In this document: one piece after another, positions 8,188 to 17,984 of the stretch
How the letters are laid out: the number at the start of each line of letters is the position of its first letter
How positions within the stretch are numbered: the stretch's first letter is position 1
Origin: Nocardia abscessus
GTDB lineage: Bacteria; Actinomycetota; Actinomycetes; Mycobacteriales; Mycobacteriaceae
Direction: 5' to 3'
Assembly: GCF_015477775.1 (NCBI RefSeq)
Contig: NZ_JADLQO010000012.1
Coordinates: 124,001-188,000 of the forward strand
Length of the DNA: 64,000 nucleotides
Program-made: the position numbers and the translations under genes
Notes under the pieces: model-generated
Told to the model about the DNA's origin: nothing
Seen by the model: the letters and a program-made list of their open reading frames with translations, nothing else
Database searches by the model: none

Positions 8188-8301
8188 ATGGTCGGCTTGG
8201 TCTCGGTACCCAACTCCCCGATCGAGGCGCTGCTGCGCACCCTCTCGCTGCTGCTGTGCAGCATCTCCGCAGGCGGGCAGGGCTGCGCGGTGATCCAGTA
8301 G
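8188..8301 (+). CDS. Small hydrophobic 37-residue peptide
   Basis: A short open frame with GAAGGAAC centred seven to eight bases before ATG 8188, its own intergenic space and a strong hairpin just downstream, which together suggest a real gene. The peptide starts MVGLVSVPNSP, has an amphipathic or hydrophobic stretch IEALLRTLSLLLCSIS and ends GGQGCAVIQ, with two cysteines ten residues apart. I do not recognise the family. It could be a membrane-associated peptide or a precursor peptide, but no modifying enzyme is adjacent. Confidence 0.45.
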   Translation: MVGLVSVPNSPIEALLRTLSLLLCSISAGGQGCAVIQ

Positions 8302-8321
8302 CCCGTCTACCACCCTGAGCC

Positions 8322-8355
8322 CGCGCGGCTCGGCCCGCTCAGGTCGAGCCGCGCG
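8322..8355. terminator. Terminator between convergent genes
   Basis: CGCGCGGCTCG (8322-8332) pairs with CGAGCCGCGCG (8345-8355) to give an 11-bp stem. Flanking TGAGCCCG and CGGGCTCA can lengthen it. It lies between the small peptide gene and the convergent DUF885 gene. Confidence 0.8.
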
Positions 8356-8366
8356 ACCCGCCGGGC

Positions 8367-9578
8367 TCACGCCGCGGCGCGCACCGCGCCTGGAGTGAGC
8401 GGCTCGTCGAGCAGTCTGCGGAAGCGATCGGCGCGGTCGTCGGCGTCGACGGCGCGATCGAGCCATCCGCCCAGCAGCCGGTAACCCTCCACGTAGGTGG
8501 AGATGTAGGCCCGCCACAGCGGCGAGGACAGGAACCGCAGCGACTGGCGCGCCCGCTCCGGCGTGGTCAGGCTCCAGGTCTGCAAGAACTCCGCGACCTC
8601 GTCGTGCGTGCGCCCCCGATCGTGCAGCAGCAGCGCGGCGTCCTGGCGCACGCCCAGCAGTTTGGCCGAGGCGTTCGAAAGCCGTTCGGCTCGTTCACCG
8701 TCGAAGCGCAGCCCGAGATCCGCGTAGATCTCCTGTGCCCACTTGCCCCACCCCGGGCCGACGATGGAACGCAGCGCCAGATCTGCGAGACCTTCGGCCA
8801 TCAGGCACTGCGGGGTGTTCACCAGGAACAGCGTCTGCTCGGCCTGCCCGGCGGTGACCAGCCCGGCCTCCTTGCGGCAGTGCTCGGTGTGATGCCCCGG
8901 GTAGGACTCGTGCGCGATCAGCTGTGGCAGGTGCGCCATGTGCTGCTTCAGGTCGGAGTTGATCGCGACGCGGGAACGGTAGTTGCCCAGGTAGTAGTTG
9001 AACCCGGACCAGGGCTTGTCCCCGACCACCTCGTAGGTGACGTGCTCGTGGTCGGGCAGCGGATAGCGGGCGCGGACCAGCTCGCGCAGCGCGCTCGAGA
9101 ACGCCTCGACGCAGGCCGACAGGCGTTCCGGGGGGATCTCGTCGGCTTTGCGATGCGCGGCCACCCGTTCGGCCAGCGGCCCGTCCCCGGCGAGCACCTC
9201 GTCCATCTGCCGGTGCGCGTCGCGGTAGTCGTCCACGTCACCGGGCGCGATGTCGACGTCGAAGTACGCGCGCACTTCCTCCACGAACCCGATGTCGTCT
9301 CCGGCGAATTTCCGCCCGGAACATTCCAGCGCGCGCAGGTGCACGTCGAGGAATTCGGCGCGCTGCGGCGCCAATCCGGCCTCGGGCACCGCGGCGCGCA
9401 ACTCGGCGGCACGACGAGCCAGTTCGCGCGGTTGCGGCGCAGGTGCGTTCTGCACCTCGCGGCGCAGCGCGGGATCGCCGGTGAAGGCGTCCACGAACCC
9501 TTCCTCCAACCGGTCGAAGGCGAGGCCGAGCCGCAGGTATTCGGTCACGAGCGGATGCGCTTCCATGCCAGCCGACAT
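8367..9578 (-). CDS. DUF885 family protein (putative metallopeptidase)
   Basis: A 403-residue, highly helical protein of the DUF885 family, distantly related to M3/M32-type zinc peptidases. The key motif HESYPGHHTEH (centred near residue 237) supplies an HExxx(G)HH zinc-binding pattern. LMAEGLADLAL downstream resembles the third-ligand helix. There is no signal peptide, so it is cytosolic. Substrate unknown. The annotated ATG is 9578. An in-frame ATG at 9566 is preceded by TAATGT and eight bases, so a leaderless start there is possible. Confidence 0.8.
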   Translation of the reverse strand: MSAGMEAHPLVTEYLRLGLAFDRLEEGFVDAFTGDPALRREVQNAPAPQPRELARRAAELRAAVPEAGLAPQRAEFLDVHLRALECSGRKFAGDDIGFVEEVRAYFDVDIAPGDVDDYRDAHRQMDEVLAGDGPLAERVAAHRKADEIPPERLSACVEAFSSALRELVRARYPLPDHEHVTYEVVGDKPWSGFNYYLGNYRSRVAINSDLKQHMAHLPQLIAHESYPGHHTEHCRKEAGLVTAGQAEQTLFLVNTPQCLMAEGLADLALRSIVGPGWGKWAQEIYADLGLRFDGERAERLSNASAKLLGVRQDAALLLHDRGRTHDEVAEFLQTWSLTTPERARQSLRFLSSPLWRAYISTYVEGYRLLGGWLDRAVDADDRADRFRRLLDEPLTPGAVRAAA

Positions 9579-9747
9579 TAGCGGCTCACACCTGGCTCAT
9601 CGAGTCGGTTACCAACCGGTAGTGGTACCCCGCTCATCCCACGATGTTGACGCGGAGCAGAATTCGGCTATGCGGCGACAGCTAGACGGAATCTCACCGG
9701 ATCCGCACGGTAACTGTGCGTGTTTGCCGAAACGGAGCGTCGGGTAA

Positions 9748-10680
9748 GTGGCACGAATGAGCGAGCCGAGTCCCTACGTGGAATTCGACCGGAAACAGTG
9801 GCGAACCCTGCGTAAGTCGACTCCTTTGGTGCTCACCGAGGAAGAACTGATCGGCCTGCGTGGCCTCGGAGAACAGATCGACCTCGAGGAAGTCGCGGAG
9901 GTCTATCTCCCGCTCGCTCGTCTCATCCATCTGCAAGTGGCCGCGCGTCAGCGGCTGTTCGCCGCCACCGCGACCTTCCTCGGCGAAACCCATCCCGACC
10001 AGCAAGTACCTTTCGTGATCGGCGTAGCGGGCAGCGTCGCGGTGGGCAAGTCCACCACCGCGCGCGTGCTCCAGGCGCTGCTGGCGCGCTGGGATCACCA
10101 CCCGCGGGTCGACCTGGTGACCACCGACGGGTTTCTCTATCCCACCGCGGAACTCACCCGGCGCGGCATCATGCATCGCAAGGGTTTCCCGGAGAGCTAC
10201 GACCGCCGCAAGCTGCTGCGATTCGTCACCGAGGTGAAATCCGGCGCCGCCGAAGTGTGCGCCCCGGTGTATTCGCACATCTCCTACGACATCGTGGCGG
10301 GCAAGCTGCACTGCGTGCGCCAGCCCGACATTCTGATCGTGGAGGGCTTGAACGTGCTGCAGACCGGTCCGCGCCTGATGGTCTCGGACCTGTTCGACTT
10401 CTCGATCTATGTCGACGCGCGTATCGAGGACATCGAGAAGTGGTACGTGCAACGATTTCTCACCCTGCGCAAGACGGCCTTCGCCGACCCGAACGCGCAT
10501 TTCCACCACTACTCCGGATTCAACGACGAACAGGCGACCGCCGCTGCGCAGGAGATCTGGAACAACACCAACCGGCCGAATCTGGTGGAGAACATTCTGC
10601 CCACCCGCCCGCGCGCGACGCTGGTGCTGCGCAAGGACGCCGACCACAGCATCAATCGGCTGCGGCTGCGGAAATTGTGA
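9748..10680 (+). CDS. coaA: Pantothenate kinase type I
   Basis: A 310-residue kinase that phosphorylates pantothenate, the first step of CoA synthesis. The P-loop GSVAVGKST is at residues 95-103. Other CoaA hallmarks are TTDGFLYP, RKGFPESYD, the APVYSHISYDI region, EGLNVLQ and the C-terminal RATLVLRKDADHSINRLRLRKL. The GTG start aligns with the N-terminus I recall for mycobacterial CoaA (MSRLSEPSPYVEF); the inner ATG at 9757 is an alternative. Its end overlaps a hairpin shared with the convergent gene. Confidence 0.97.
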   Translation: MARMSEPSPYVEFDRKQWRTLRKSTPLVLTEEELIGLRGLGEQIDLEEVAEVYLPLARLIHLQVAARQRLFAATATFLGETHPDQQVPFVIGVAGSVAVGKSTTARVLQALLARWDHHPRVDLVTTDGFLYPTAELTRRGIMHRKGFPESYDRRKLLRFVTEVKSGAAEVCAPVYSHISYDIVAGKLHCVRQPDILIVEGLNVLQTGPRLMVSDLFDFSIYVDARIEDIEKWYVQRFLTLRKTAFADPNAHFHHYSGFNDEQATAAAQEIWNNTNRPNLVENILPTRPRATLVLRKDADHSINRLRLRKL

Positions 10681-10697
10681 TTCCGCTTACAATTTCC
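10670..10697. terminator. Hairpin spanning two convergent gene ends
   Basis: GGAAATTGT (10670-10678) pairs with ACAATTTCC (10689-10697) across a 10-base loop. The arms encode the last codons of coaA and of the opposite gene, so the terminator sits inside both coding ends. Confidence 0.6.
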
Positions 10698-11295
10698 ATG
10701 CCTCGTCCAGGCGCCGCGCGACATCGATATCGCGGACCGCGGCGATGTGCGGCTTACGGATCTCGGCGGAGATATAGCGGGCGACGAAACGCTTGATCTC
10801 GTGGTCGACGCTGGCGAGGATGCGCAGCAGCTGCCCGCGCTTGGTGGCGGCGGCGACGTCGACGCGCACGTCGCCCGGGCGCGGCTCGGCGATGTCGATC
10901 ACCACCCGCAGGGGCGCGGCCGTGCGCACCGTCAGGTGCAGGTGCACGGTGCCCTCGGCGTGGAACCGATGCCGGTCGACCGCCAGGTCGAGCAGCAGGT
11001 CGAGGTCCAGCGGGATGATCAACTCGAAGGCGATCGGGTCGTCGCCTCGGCGGCGCAGCCGCGCCGCGCCGAGCTGGACCTGCGCGGTCACCTTGGCCAG
11101 CCGTGCAGGGCCGACCCCGATCGGGCCGAAATCGAATGCGGTACCGGTCAACTGATCGAACGCGCCGCGGATGCGCTCCTCGGAGGCGGCGTACTCCAGA
11201 AAGCGCCTACCGAACTCCGCATAGCTGATCGAGTCGTCCGACCCGTGCCGCACGGCTCCGGCAGCGTCGGCGGACCGGTGGTCGAACGAGCTCAT
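10687..11295 (-). CDS. Conserved hypothetical protein
   Basis: A 202-residue soluble protein that I do not recognise. The first 45 residues are acidic/polar. The centre has regular amphipathic strands (FDFGPIGVGPARLAKVTAQVQLG, FELIIPLDLDLLLDLAVDRHRFHAEGTVHLHLTV) that suggest a lipid- or ligand-binding beta domain. The end is helical (LLRILASVDHEIKRFVARYISAEI). It has no signal peptide or membrane segment. It ends 7 bases from coaA (convergent). On the minus strand TACCGT with an 8-base gap precedes ATG 11295, a possible leaderless start. Confidence 0.7.
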   Translation of the reverse strand: MSSFDHRSADAAGAVRHGSDDSISYAEFGRRFLEYAASEERIRGAFDQLTGTAFDFGPIGVGPARLAKVTAQVQLGAARLRRRGDDPIAFELIIPLDLDLLLDLAVDRHRFHAEGTVHLHLTVRTAAPLRVVIDIAEPRPGDVRVDVAAATKRGQLLRILASVDHEIKRFVARYISAEIRKPHIAAVRDIDVARRLDEAWKL

Positions 11296-11356
11296 GAGAC
11301 CGCACGGTACGCGAGAGGGGCGGCGGTGGCGCCGGATTCACCGGACCAAGATCGAA

Positions 11357-12136
11357 TCAGACGCCGAAACGGCGATGGCGCGCGGCGAAGTCGCGCAGCG
11401 CCCGCAGGAAATCCACCCGACGGAACTCCGGCCAGTACGCCTCGGTGAACCATATCTCCGAGTATGCGCTCTGCCACAGCAGGAATCCGGACAGCCGCTG
11501 CTCTCCGGAGGTGCGAATGACCAGGTCGGGGTCCGGCTGACCGGAGGTGTAGAGGTGCTGGCCGATGGCGTTGACGGTGATCGACTGGACCAGGTCCTCG
11601 CCGGTCTCGCCCGCGGCGATCTCCTGGCGGACCAGCGAGCGCACCGCGTCGGTGATCTCCTGCCTGCCGCCGTAGCCGACCGCGACGTTGACGTGCACGC
11701 CGCCCCGCCCCTCGGTGCGCTCGGCCGCGGTGCGCAGCCGCTTGGCGATCAGCTCAGGGAAGCCGTCGAGCGAGCCGACGATGCGCACGCTCCAGTTCTG
11801 CTCCGGCGCCGACAGCTCCTCGACCACATCGGTGATCACCTCGAACAGCGTCTCCAATTCGTCCGGATCGCGCTGGAGGTTCTCGGTGGACAGCAGGTAG
11901 ACGGTCACCATCTCGATGCCCTCGGCCTCGCACCAGCCCACCAGCTCGGCGATCTTGAGCGCTCCGACCCGATGGCCGTGACTGACGTCGGTGAAACCGT
12001 TCTCCCGCGCCCACCGGCGATTGCCGTCACACATCACCGCGACATGCCGGGGATGCTGTTTGCCGGCCAGCTGCCTGGACAGCCGGGCCTCGTAGATGCG
12101 ATACGGCAGACCCCGCACCTGACTCGGAAGTTCCAC
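11357..12136 (-). CDS. Short-chain Z-isoprenyl diphosphate synthase, (2Z,6E)-FPP synthase type
   Basis: A cis-prenyltransferase of about 259 residues in the UppS family. It closely resembles M. tuberculosis Rv1086, which makes omega,E,Z-farnesyl diphosphate for decaprenyl phosphate and hence cell-wall synthesis. Seen here: the catalytic CDGNRRWAREN near residues 36-46, the YLLSTENLQR motif, and RTSGEQRLSGFLLWQSAYSE near the end. GTG 12136 aligns with the N-terminus I recall for Rv1086 and has AGGG eight bases upstream; the frame is open to 12169. It is divergent from trhA. Confidence 0.93.
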   Translation of the reverse strand: MELPSQVRGLPYRIYEARLSRQLAGKQHPRHVAVMCDGNRRWARENGFTDVSHGHRVGALKIAELVGWCEAEGIEMVTVYLLSTENLQRDPDELETLFEVITDVVEELSAPEQNWSVRIVGSLDGFPELIAKRLRTAAERTEGRGGVHVNVAVGYGGRQEITDAVRSLVRQEIAAGETGEDLVQSITVNAIGQHLYTSGQPDPDLVIRTSGEQRLSGFLLWQSAYSEIWFTEAYWPEFRRVDFLRALRDFAARHRRFGV

Positions 12137-12324
12137 GCGGGCAACCCTACGCCTCGACGACACGATCACGGCATCGACCGCGATACGCCGGTACAGTAGC
12201 CAAGAGGTCGCAAGTTACGGTTGCGTAGGTTACCGACGGGTTCAGCCAGGCGGCTGTCTCGTCCCACTCGGCCCGGCGCGGCTACGGACGAACTTCGTCC
12301 GCCCGCGCCCACTAGGAGGTACTC

Positions 12325-13026
12325 GTGTCCGATGCGGCACCGGTCACGGCGGTCCCCGGTTCGGCGAACGAAGCGCTCGCCGAGGCGCTGGTCAAACCCC
12401 GTTTGCGGGGCTGGATCCACACCTGGGCGGTCGGCGTCGCCGCGATCGCGGCCGTGGTGCTGGTCGCCACCGCCGCCACGGTCTCGGCGACCGCGGGATG
12501 GTCGACGCTGATCTACGGCCTCACCGTGTGCGGCCTGTTCGGCGTCAGTGCCGTCTACCACCGGGTGACCTGGCCCACCCCGCGCGCCCGCATCCGGATG
12601 AAGCGGGCGGACCACTCGATGATCTTCCTCTTCATCGCGGGCAGCTATACGCCGTTCGCGCTGCTCGGCCTGCCCGGGCGCACGGGGCAGACGCTGCTGG
12701 CGGTGGTCTGGGCGGGAGCGCTGGCCGGAGTCGCGCTGAAACTGCTGTGGCCGACCGCTCCCCGTTGGGTCGGCGTGCCGCTGTACCTGCTGCTCGGCTG
12801 GGCGATCGTGCCGGTGGCCGGGCAGCTGAACGGCCAGATCGGCATCGCGCCGCTGATTCTGCTGCTGATCGGCGGCCTTTTCTACAGCGGCGGCGCGATC
12901 CTCTACGCCACCAAGTGGCCGAACCCGTGGCCGACCGTCTTCGGCCACCACGAGTTCTTCCACGCGGCCACGGTGCTCGCGGCGCTGACGCACTACGCGG
13001 CAGTCTGGCTGGTGGTCCTGCGTTGA
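12325..13026 (+). CDS. trhA: TrhA/hemolysin III family membrane protein
   Basis: A 233-residue PAQR-type protein with seven predicted membrane segments from about residue 35 to the end. Conserved features are SAVYHRVTW, RADHSMIFLFIAGSYTPF in the first half and GHHEFFHAATVLAALTHYAAV at the end, which supply the membrane-buried His/Asp metal site. Bacterial TrhA/YqfA proteins help maintain membrane lipid and energy homeostasis; hemolysis is not their proven role. The GTG start has a perfect AGGAGGT at 12314-12320. Position next to the cis-prenyltransferase matches Rv1085c/Rv1086. Confidence 0.9.
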   Translation: MSDAAPVTAVPGSANEALAEALVKPRLRGWIHTWAVGVAAIAAVVLVATAATVSATAGWSTLIYGLTVCGLFGVSAVYHRVTWPTPRARIRMKRADHSMIFLFIAGSYTPFALLGLPGRTGQTLLAVVWAGALAGVALKLLWPTAPRWVGVPLYLLLGWAIVPVAGQLNGQIGIAPLILLLIGGLFYSGGAILYATKWPNPWPTVFGHHEFFHAATVLAALTHYAAVWLVVLR

Positions 13027-13067
13027 ACGCCTAAAGTCGACGGGGAGGCAGAACGAGAGGGGGCGAT

Positions 13068-13253
13068 GTGGCCGATCGGTTCCCGGGCCGGTCCGGCGAG
13101 ATGACCGGGAAACCGCCTGTACCGGTCGTCCTGGTTCTATGCTGCTCGTTCGTGTTCCTCGTCGCCGCCTCGCGCGGCATCGCCGCGCCGCGCACCGCAC
13201 CGGGCCTGACGCGCATCGGCGGGCGTCGTCCATCGGGGTCGCGCGTCCGATGA
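13068..13253 (+). CDS. Possible small membrane peptide coupled to the cyclase
   Basis: A 61-residue frame starting at GTG 13068 behind GAGAGGGGGC. It has one hydrophobic segment (VPVVLVLCCSFVFLVAASRG) and an Arg-rich C-terminus. Its TGA overlaps the cyclase start (ATGA at 13250), an arrangement typical of translational coupling. No homologue is recognised. It could be a genuine small membrane protein, or only a leader that carries ribosomes to the cyclase start, which lacks its own ribosome site. Confidence 0.35.
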   Translation: MADRFPGRSGEMTGKPPVPVVLVLCCSFVFLVAASRGIAAPRTAPGLTRIGGRRPSGSRVR

Positions 13254-14887
13254 TCGCGAAGCTCGTCGTCTGGGCGCTCAAAGCGCGGGGTGGTCTGGCC
13301 GCACTGGTCACCACGGCGAACCTCAGCGGCCTCGCGGTGATCGTCACCCAGTTGTGGTTGAACGGATTCCTCGGTCGGCTGGGCCCGGACTGGCTGAAGG
13401 CGCTGGCCTTCGTCGGCATCTACCCGGCGGTCGGGTTCCTGGCCGGAATCGTGCTCGCGGTGCGCGACCGGAAGGTCTACTTCGGCTGGCTCGACGCCGG
13501 GCGCAAACCGACCGAGGTGGAGGCGCGCCGCCTGCTGCTGCTGCCCATCGCGATCAGCATGCGCGCGCTGGCCCTGTGGATTCCCGGCGTGATCGTGGCG
13601 ACCGCGACCTTCGCGCATCTGAGCCCGGACAACGACCCCGGCGTGACGGCGGCGCTGTTCACGATCGGCGCCTTCGAATCGGCGGCGGTCACCTTCCTGA
13701 TCGTGGACCGGCTGATCCGGCCGACCATCCCGGTGGTGGCCGGAGTGCTCGGCTGGACGATGCACTGGAGCGCGTCGGTCCTGGTGCGGGTCGTGGTGAC
13801 CTGGGCGGTGGCGGCGGCGCTTCCGCTGCTCATGCTGATCGTGGTGCTGGCCGACCCGGCCGCGGCCGCACCCGACCGGGTCCGCACCGCCATCTATCTG
13901 TCCGGCGTCGGCATCGGCGTCGGCGCGCTGGCCACCGCCTTCCTCGCCCGCTCCGTGGCCGCGCCGATGCGCACGCTGCGCCGCGCGCTGGACCGGATCG
14001 CCCAGGGCGACCTCGGCGCCCGGGTGCCGATCGGCAGCACCAGCGAGATCGGCAGGTTGGAGCACTCGGTCAACGAGCTGGCCGCGAACCTGCGTGAGCG
14101 GGAGCGGATGCGGGAAGTCTTCGGCAGGCACGTCGGGGCGGAGGTGGCCGAGCGCGCGCTCGGCCGCGGGGCCGACCTCACCGGTGACGTGCGCGAGGTG
14201 TCGGCGCTGTTCGTCGACGTGACCGGCTCGGTGGAACTGTCCACGGGATTGCCGCCGCAGGAGTTCGTGGCCAAGCTGAACCGGCTGCTCTCGATCGTCG
14301 TCGCGGCGACCGAGGAGAACAACGGCCTGGTCAACAAGTTCGAGGGCGACGCGGCCCTGTGCGTCTTCGGAGCTCCGATCGCCCTGCGCGACAACGCGAC
14401 CCCCGCCCTACGGGCGGCGCGCCGCATCCGGGACGAGGTGATCGCCACCGGGGAACTCGACATCGGGATCGGCGTGGCGCGCGGCCCGGTCTTCGCCGGT
14501 GACGTCGGCTCCGATACCCGGCTCGAGTTCACCGTGATCGGCGACGCCGTCAACGAGGCCGCCCGCCTCACCACGGCGGCCAAAGAGGTCCCGCGGCGAA
14601 TCCTGGTGAGCCAAGCGGTGATCGATGCCGCCGCGGACCACGAAAGCGCCAAGTGGACGTTCTACGACACCATCGTGCTGCGCGGCATGAAGGAGCCGAC
14701 GGCCTGCTGGACCGATAGCGACACCCCCGGCTCCGACCCCGAACGCACTGCGACGCACACCGATCGGCTCGACGGCGACGACCTGCCTCCCGACACCAAC
14801 CCGGTCATCGAAATCCACACGGCCGCACCCGCACCCGACGACACCGAGGTGCCGGACACCGAACTCGACGCCCCGCCTCGGCGTTAG
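13250..14887 (+). CDS. Membrane-bound class III adenylate cyclase with HAMP domain
   Basis: About 545 residues. Six hydrophobic segments (about 5-235) are followed by a HAMP linker (FLARSVAAPMRTLRRALDRIAQGDLGARVPIG, about 220-265) and a class III cyclase domain (about 310-480), then an acidic, disordered tail. Catalytic features are a metal Asp in LFVDVTGS, the adenine-selecting Lys in NKFEGDAALCVFGAP, and the GDAVNEAARLT motif with transition-state Asn and Arg. All are intact, so an active ATP-specific enzyme is expected. The layout resembles M. tuberculosis Rv1318c-Rv1320c and Rv3645. ATG 13250 starts just before the first membrane segment. Confidence 0.9.
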   Translation: MIAKLVVWALKARGGLAALVTTANLSGLAVIVTQLWLNGFLGRLGPDWLKALAFVGIYPAVGFLAGIVLAVRDRKVYFGWLDAGRKPTEVEARRLLLLPIAISMRALALWIPGVIVATATFAHLSPDNDPGVTAALFTIGAFESAAVTFLIVDRLIRPTIPVVAGVLGWTMHWSASVLVRVVVTWAVAAALPLLMLIVVLADPAAAAPDRVRTAIYLSGVGIGVGALATAFLARSVAAPMRTLRRALDRIAQGDLGARVPIGSTSEIGRLEHSVNELAANLRERERMREVFGRHVGAEVAERALGRGADLTGDVREVSALFVDVTGSVELSTGLPPQEFVAKLNRLLSIVVAATEENNGLVNKFEGDAALCVFGAPIALRDNATPALRAARRIRDEVIATGELDIGIGVARGPVFAGDVGSDTRLEFTVIGDAVNEAARLTTAAKEVPRRILVSQAVIDAAADHESAKWTFYDTIVLRGMKEPTACWTDSDTPGSDPERTATHTDRLDGDDLPPDTNPVIEIHTAAPAPDDTEVPDTELDAPPRR

Positions 14888-14943
14888 GCAGCGCCCACAG
14901 TCCCCCGCCGATGCGAAAGGTCTCGTGTGGCGGTGCGGCTCGG

Positions 14944-16998
<2,055 letters not shown>

Positions 16999-17043
16999 GG
17001 CTCCACCGTACGGCCCATTCCGGCGCCGCGCGGGCAGCACGGG

Positions 17044-17081
17044 CCGGTGGTCTCGACTCTCCGGCGACAGGAGACCACCGG
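17044..17081. other. Inverted repeat upstream of the DUF255 gene
   Basis: CCGGTGGTCTC (17044-17054) pairs with GAGACCACCGG (17071-17081), an 11-bp stem 46 bases upstream of ATG 16998. It may be a leader hairpin of the minus-strand gene or a terminator; nothing more can be said. Confidence 0.4.
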
Positions 17082-17146
17082 GCCTCGAAGCGAAGAGAGT
17101 GCGCAAACGCTCCATCGCGCCACATAGGCGGCCGAGGCCGCCCGGG

Positions 17147-17503
17147 CAGGACTTCGTCGCCCCGAAACTGGCGGGCCTGTAGCGGGTCGACTCGACGCCC
17201 CGCCGCTGACGGTGCCGCGCGAACAGGGGCGATGGAAGCTGCTGATCCGCATGCCGGAGGCGGTGACCGCCGACATGGTCACCGGCGCGACCTTCGAGCG
17301 GCGCACCGCGGGCAATGCGATCCAGGCGCTGCACCGGGGCCCGTGCGCGACCGAACCGGAGACGCCCGCGACGGCATGGACGCCTCCGATGGCGGCCGAG
17401 GGGTGGACGGCCACCGGCTGCTGACCATGCGATCTATCTCTCCGATCCGCGGGCGCCGAACGAGAAGACGAAACCATCCTCGGCCGACCGGTGCGCCGGA
17501 TGA
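17147..17503 (+). pseudogene. Decayed GyrI-like small-molecule-binding protein
   Basis: Three fragments in different frames together resemble the C-terminal half of GyrI-like domain proteins. QDFVAPKLAGL is followed by a TAG codon where the family has the Trp of the PPLEGLWW-type motif. In the next fragment, from about 17212, GRWKLLIRMPEAVTADMV matches the family's WTLLIRQPDxVT-type strand, and ALHRGPCATEPET matches the LHVGPYxxEPxT-type motif. Finally, in a third frame, HAIYLSDPRAPNEKTKPS (ending near 17503) matches the HEIYLSDPRRTAPEKLKT-type end. At least one stop and two frameshifts separate them. Family motifs are from memory; the match is by eye. Confidence 0.5.
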
Positions 17504-17539
17504 ATCGAAATTGATTCGCACCCTTTCGATCCGGCCGGT

Positions 17540-17545
17540 TACAGT
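17540..17545 (+). promoter_or_regulatory. -10 box of Y RNA 1
   Basis: TACAGT ends seven bases before the predicted RNA 5' end at 17553. The same 7-base spacing is seen for TACGCT before Y RNA 2. No convincing -35 box is visible. Confidence 0.45.
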
Positions 17546-17552
17546 CCTACCA

Positions 17553-17733
17553 GCGCCCGGTGCGCAGGCAACGGCTACTTCCGTATTCAATGGATGGGTT
17601 GCGGGTTCGAGTCCCGTCCGGATCGCGGTGATCCGGTAGCTCAATCGGCAGAGCTATCCAAGGCAGGGTCTTCGGACCCGTCGGGCTCGATTCGCTCGAG
17701 CCGGTATTCCGTCGCCGCTCAGATCTCGGGCGC
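17553..17733 (+). ncRNA. Y RNA 1 (YrlA-like, permuted tRNA mimic)
   Basis: A terminal helix GCGCCCG/CGGGCGC (17553-17559 with 17727-17733) encloses an asymmetric internal loop (5' GTGCGCA; 3' side ending GATCT). An inner helix GGCAACGG/CCGTCGCC (17567-17574 with 17709-17716, one A.C mismatch) follows: the bipartite stem expected to bind Ro60/Rsr. Inside it tRNA parts appear in permuted order: a T-arm (17601-17617, loop TTCGAGT), an acceptor-like 6-bp hairpin CCGGAT/ATCCGG (17618-17636) and a D-arm (GCTC 17639-17642, GAGC 17651-17654). This is the topology described for bacterial YrlA RNAs. Unlike the others, it has two extra hairpins before the 3' strand: GGGTC-TTCG-GACCC and GGCTCGA/TCGAGCC. 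Confidence 0.75.
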
Positions 17734-17746
17734 CCAGCGCGCTGTG

Positions 17747-17777
17747 CGGGAGCGGCCGATATATATCGGCCGCTTCC
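17747..17777 (+). terminator. Terminator-like palindrome after Y RNA 1
   Basis: A 22-bp perfect palindrome (17752-17773; arms GCGGCCGATAT), extended by a few further pairs, lies 19 bases after Y RNA 1. It is the likely end of that transcript. Confidence 0.6.
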
Positions 17778-17984
17778 CACGAGAGATGCGAACCGTCGGC
17801 GACTACGCGCCATTGTCTTGCAAGGAACTACAGGCACCAGCCCGGATTGCGCCGAATCGCCCGGATTCGAATAACTTCCGATTGTGCACTCCGGAACACG
17901 TCTAAGACGTCCGATGGAGAATCGCGGCAACCGGGCGGAACGTGCAAGGCCCCTGCCGTGCTGCGGTCGGGGCCGTAACCACGA

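Noticed and set aside
12166..13419. A 417-codon minus frame opposite trhA
   Set aside because: trhA has a perfect ribosome site and seven membrane helices; the minus frame is a shadow.
17601..17654. A normal tRNA gene at the TTCGAGT and GCTCAATCGGCAGAGC motifs
   Set aside because: The arms are in permuted order (T before D), there is no anticodon arm and no 3' acceptor end, so it cannot be a standard tRNA.
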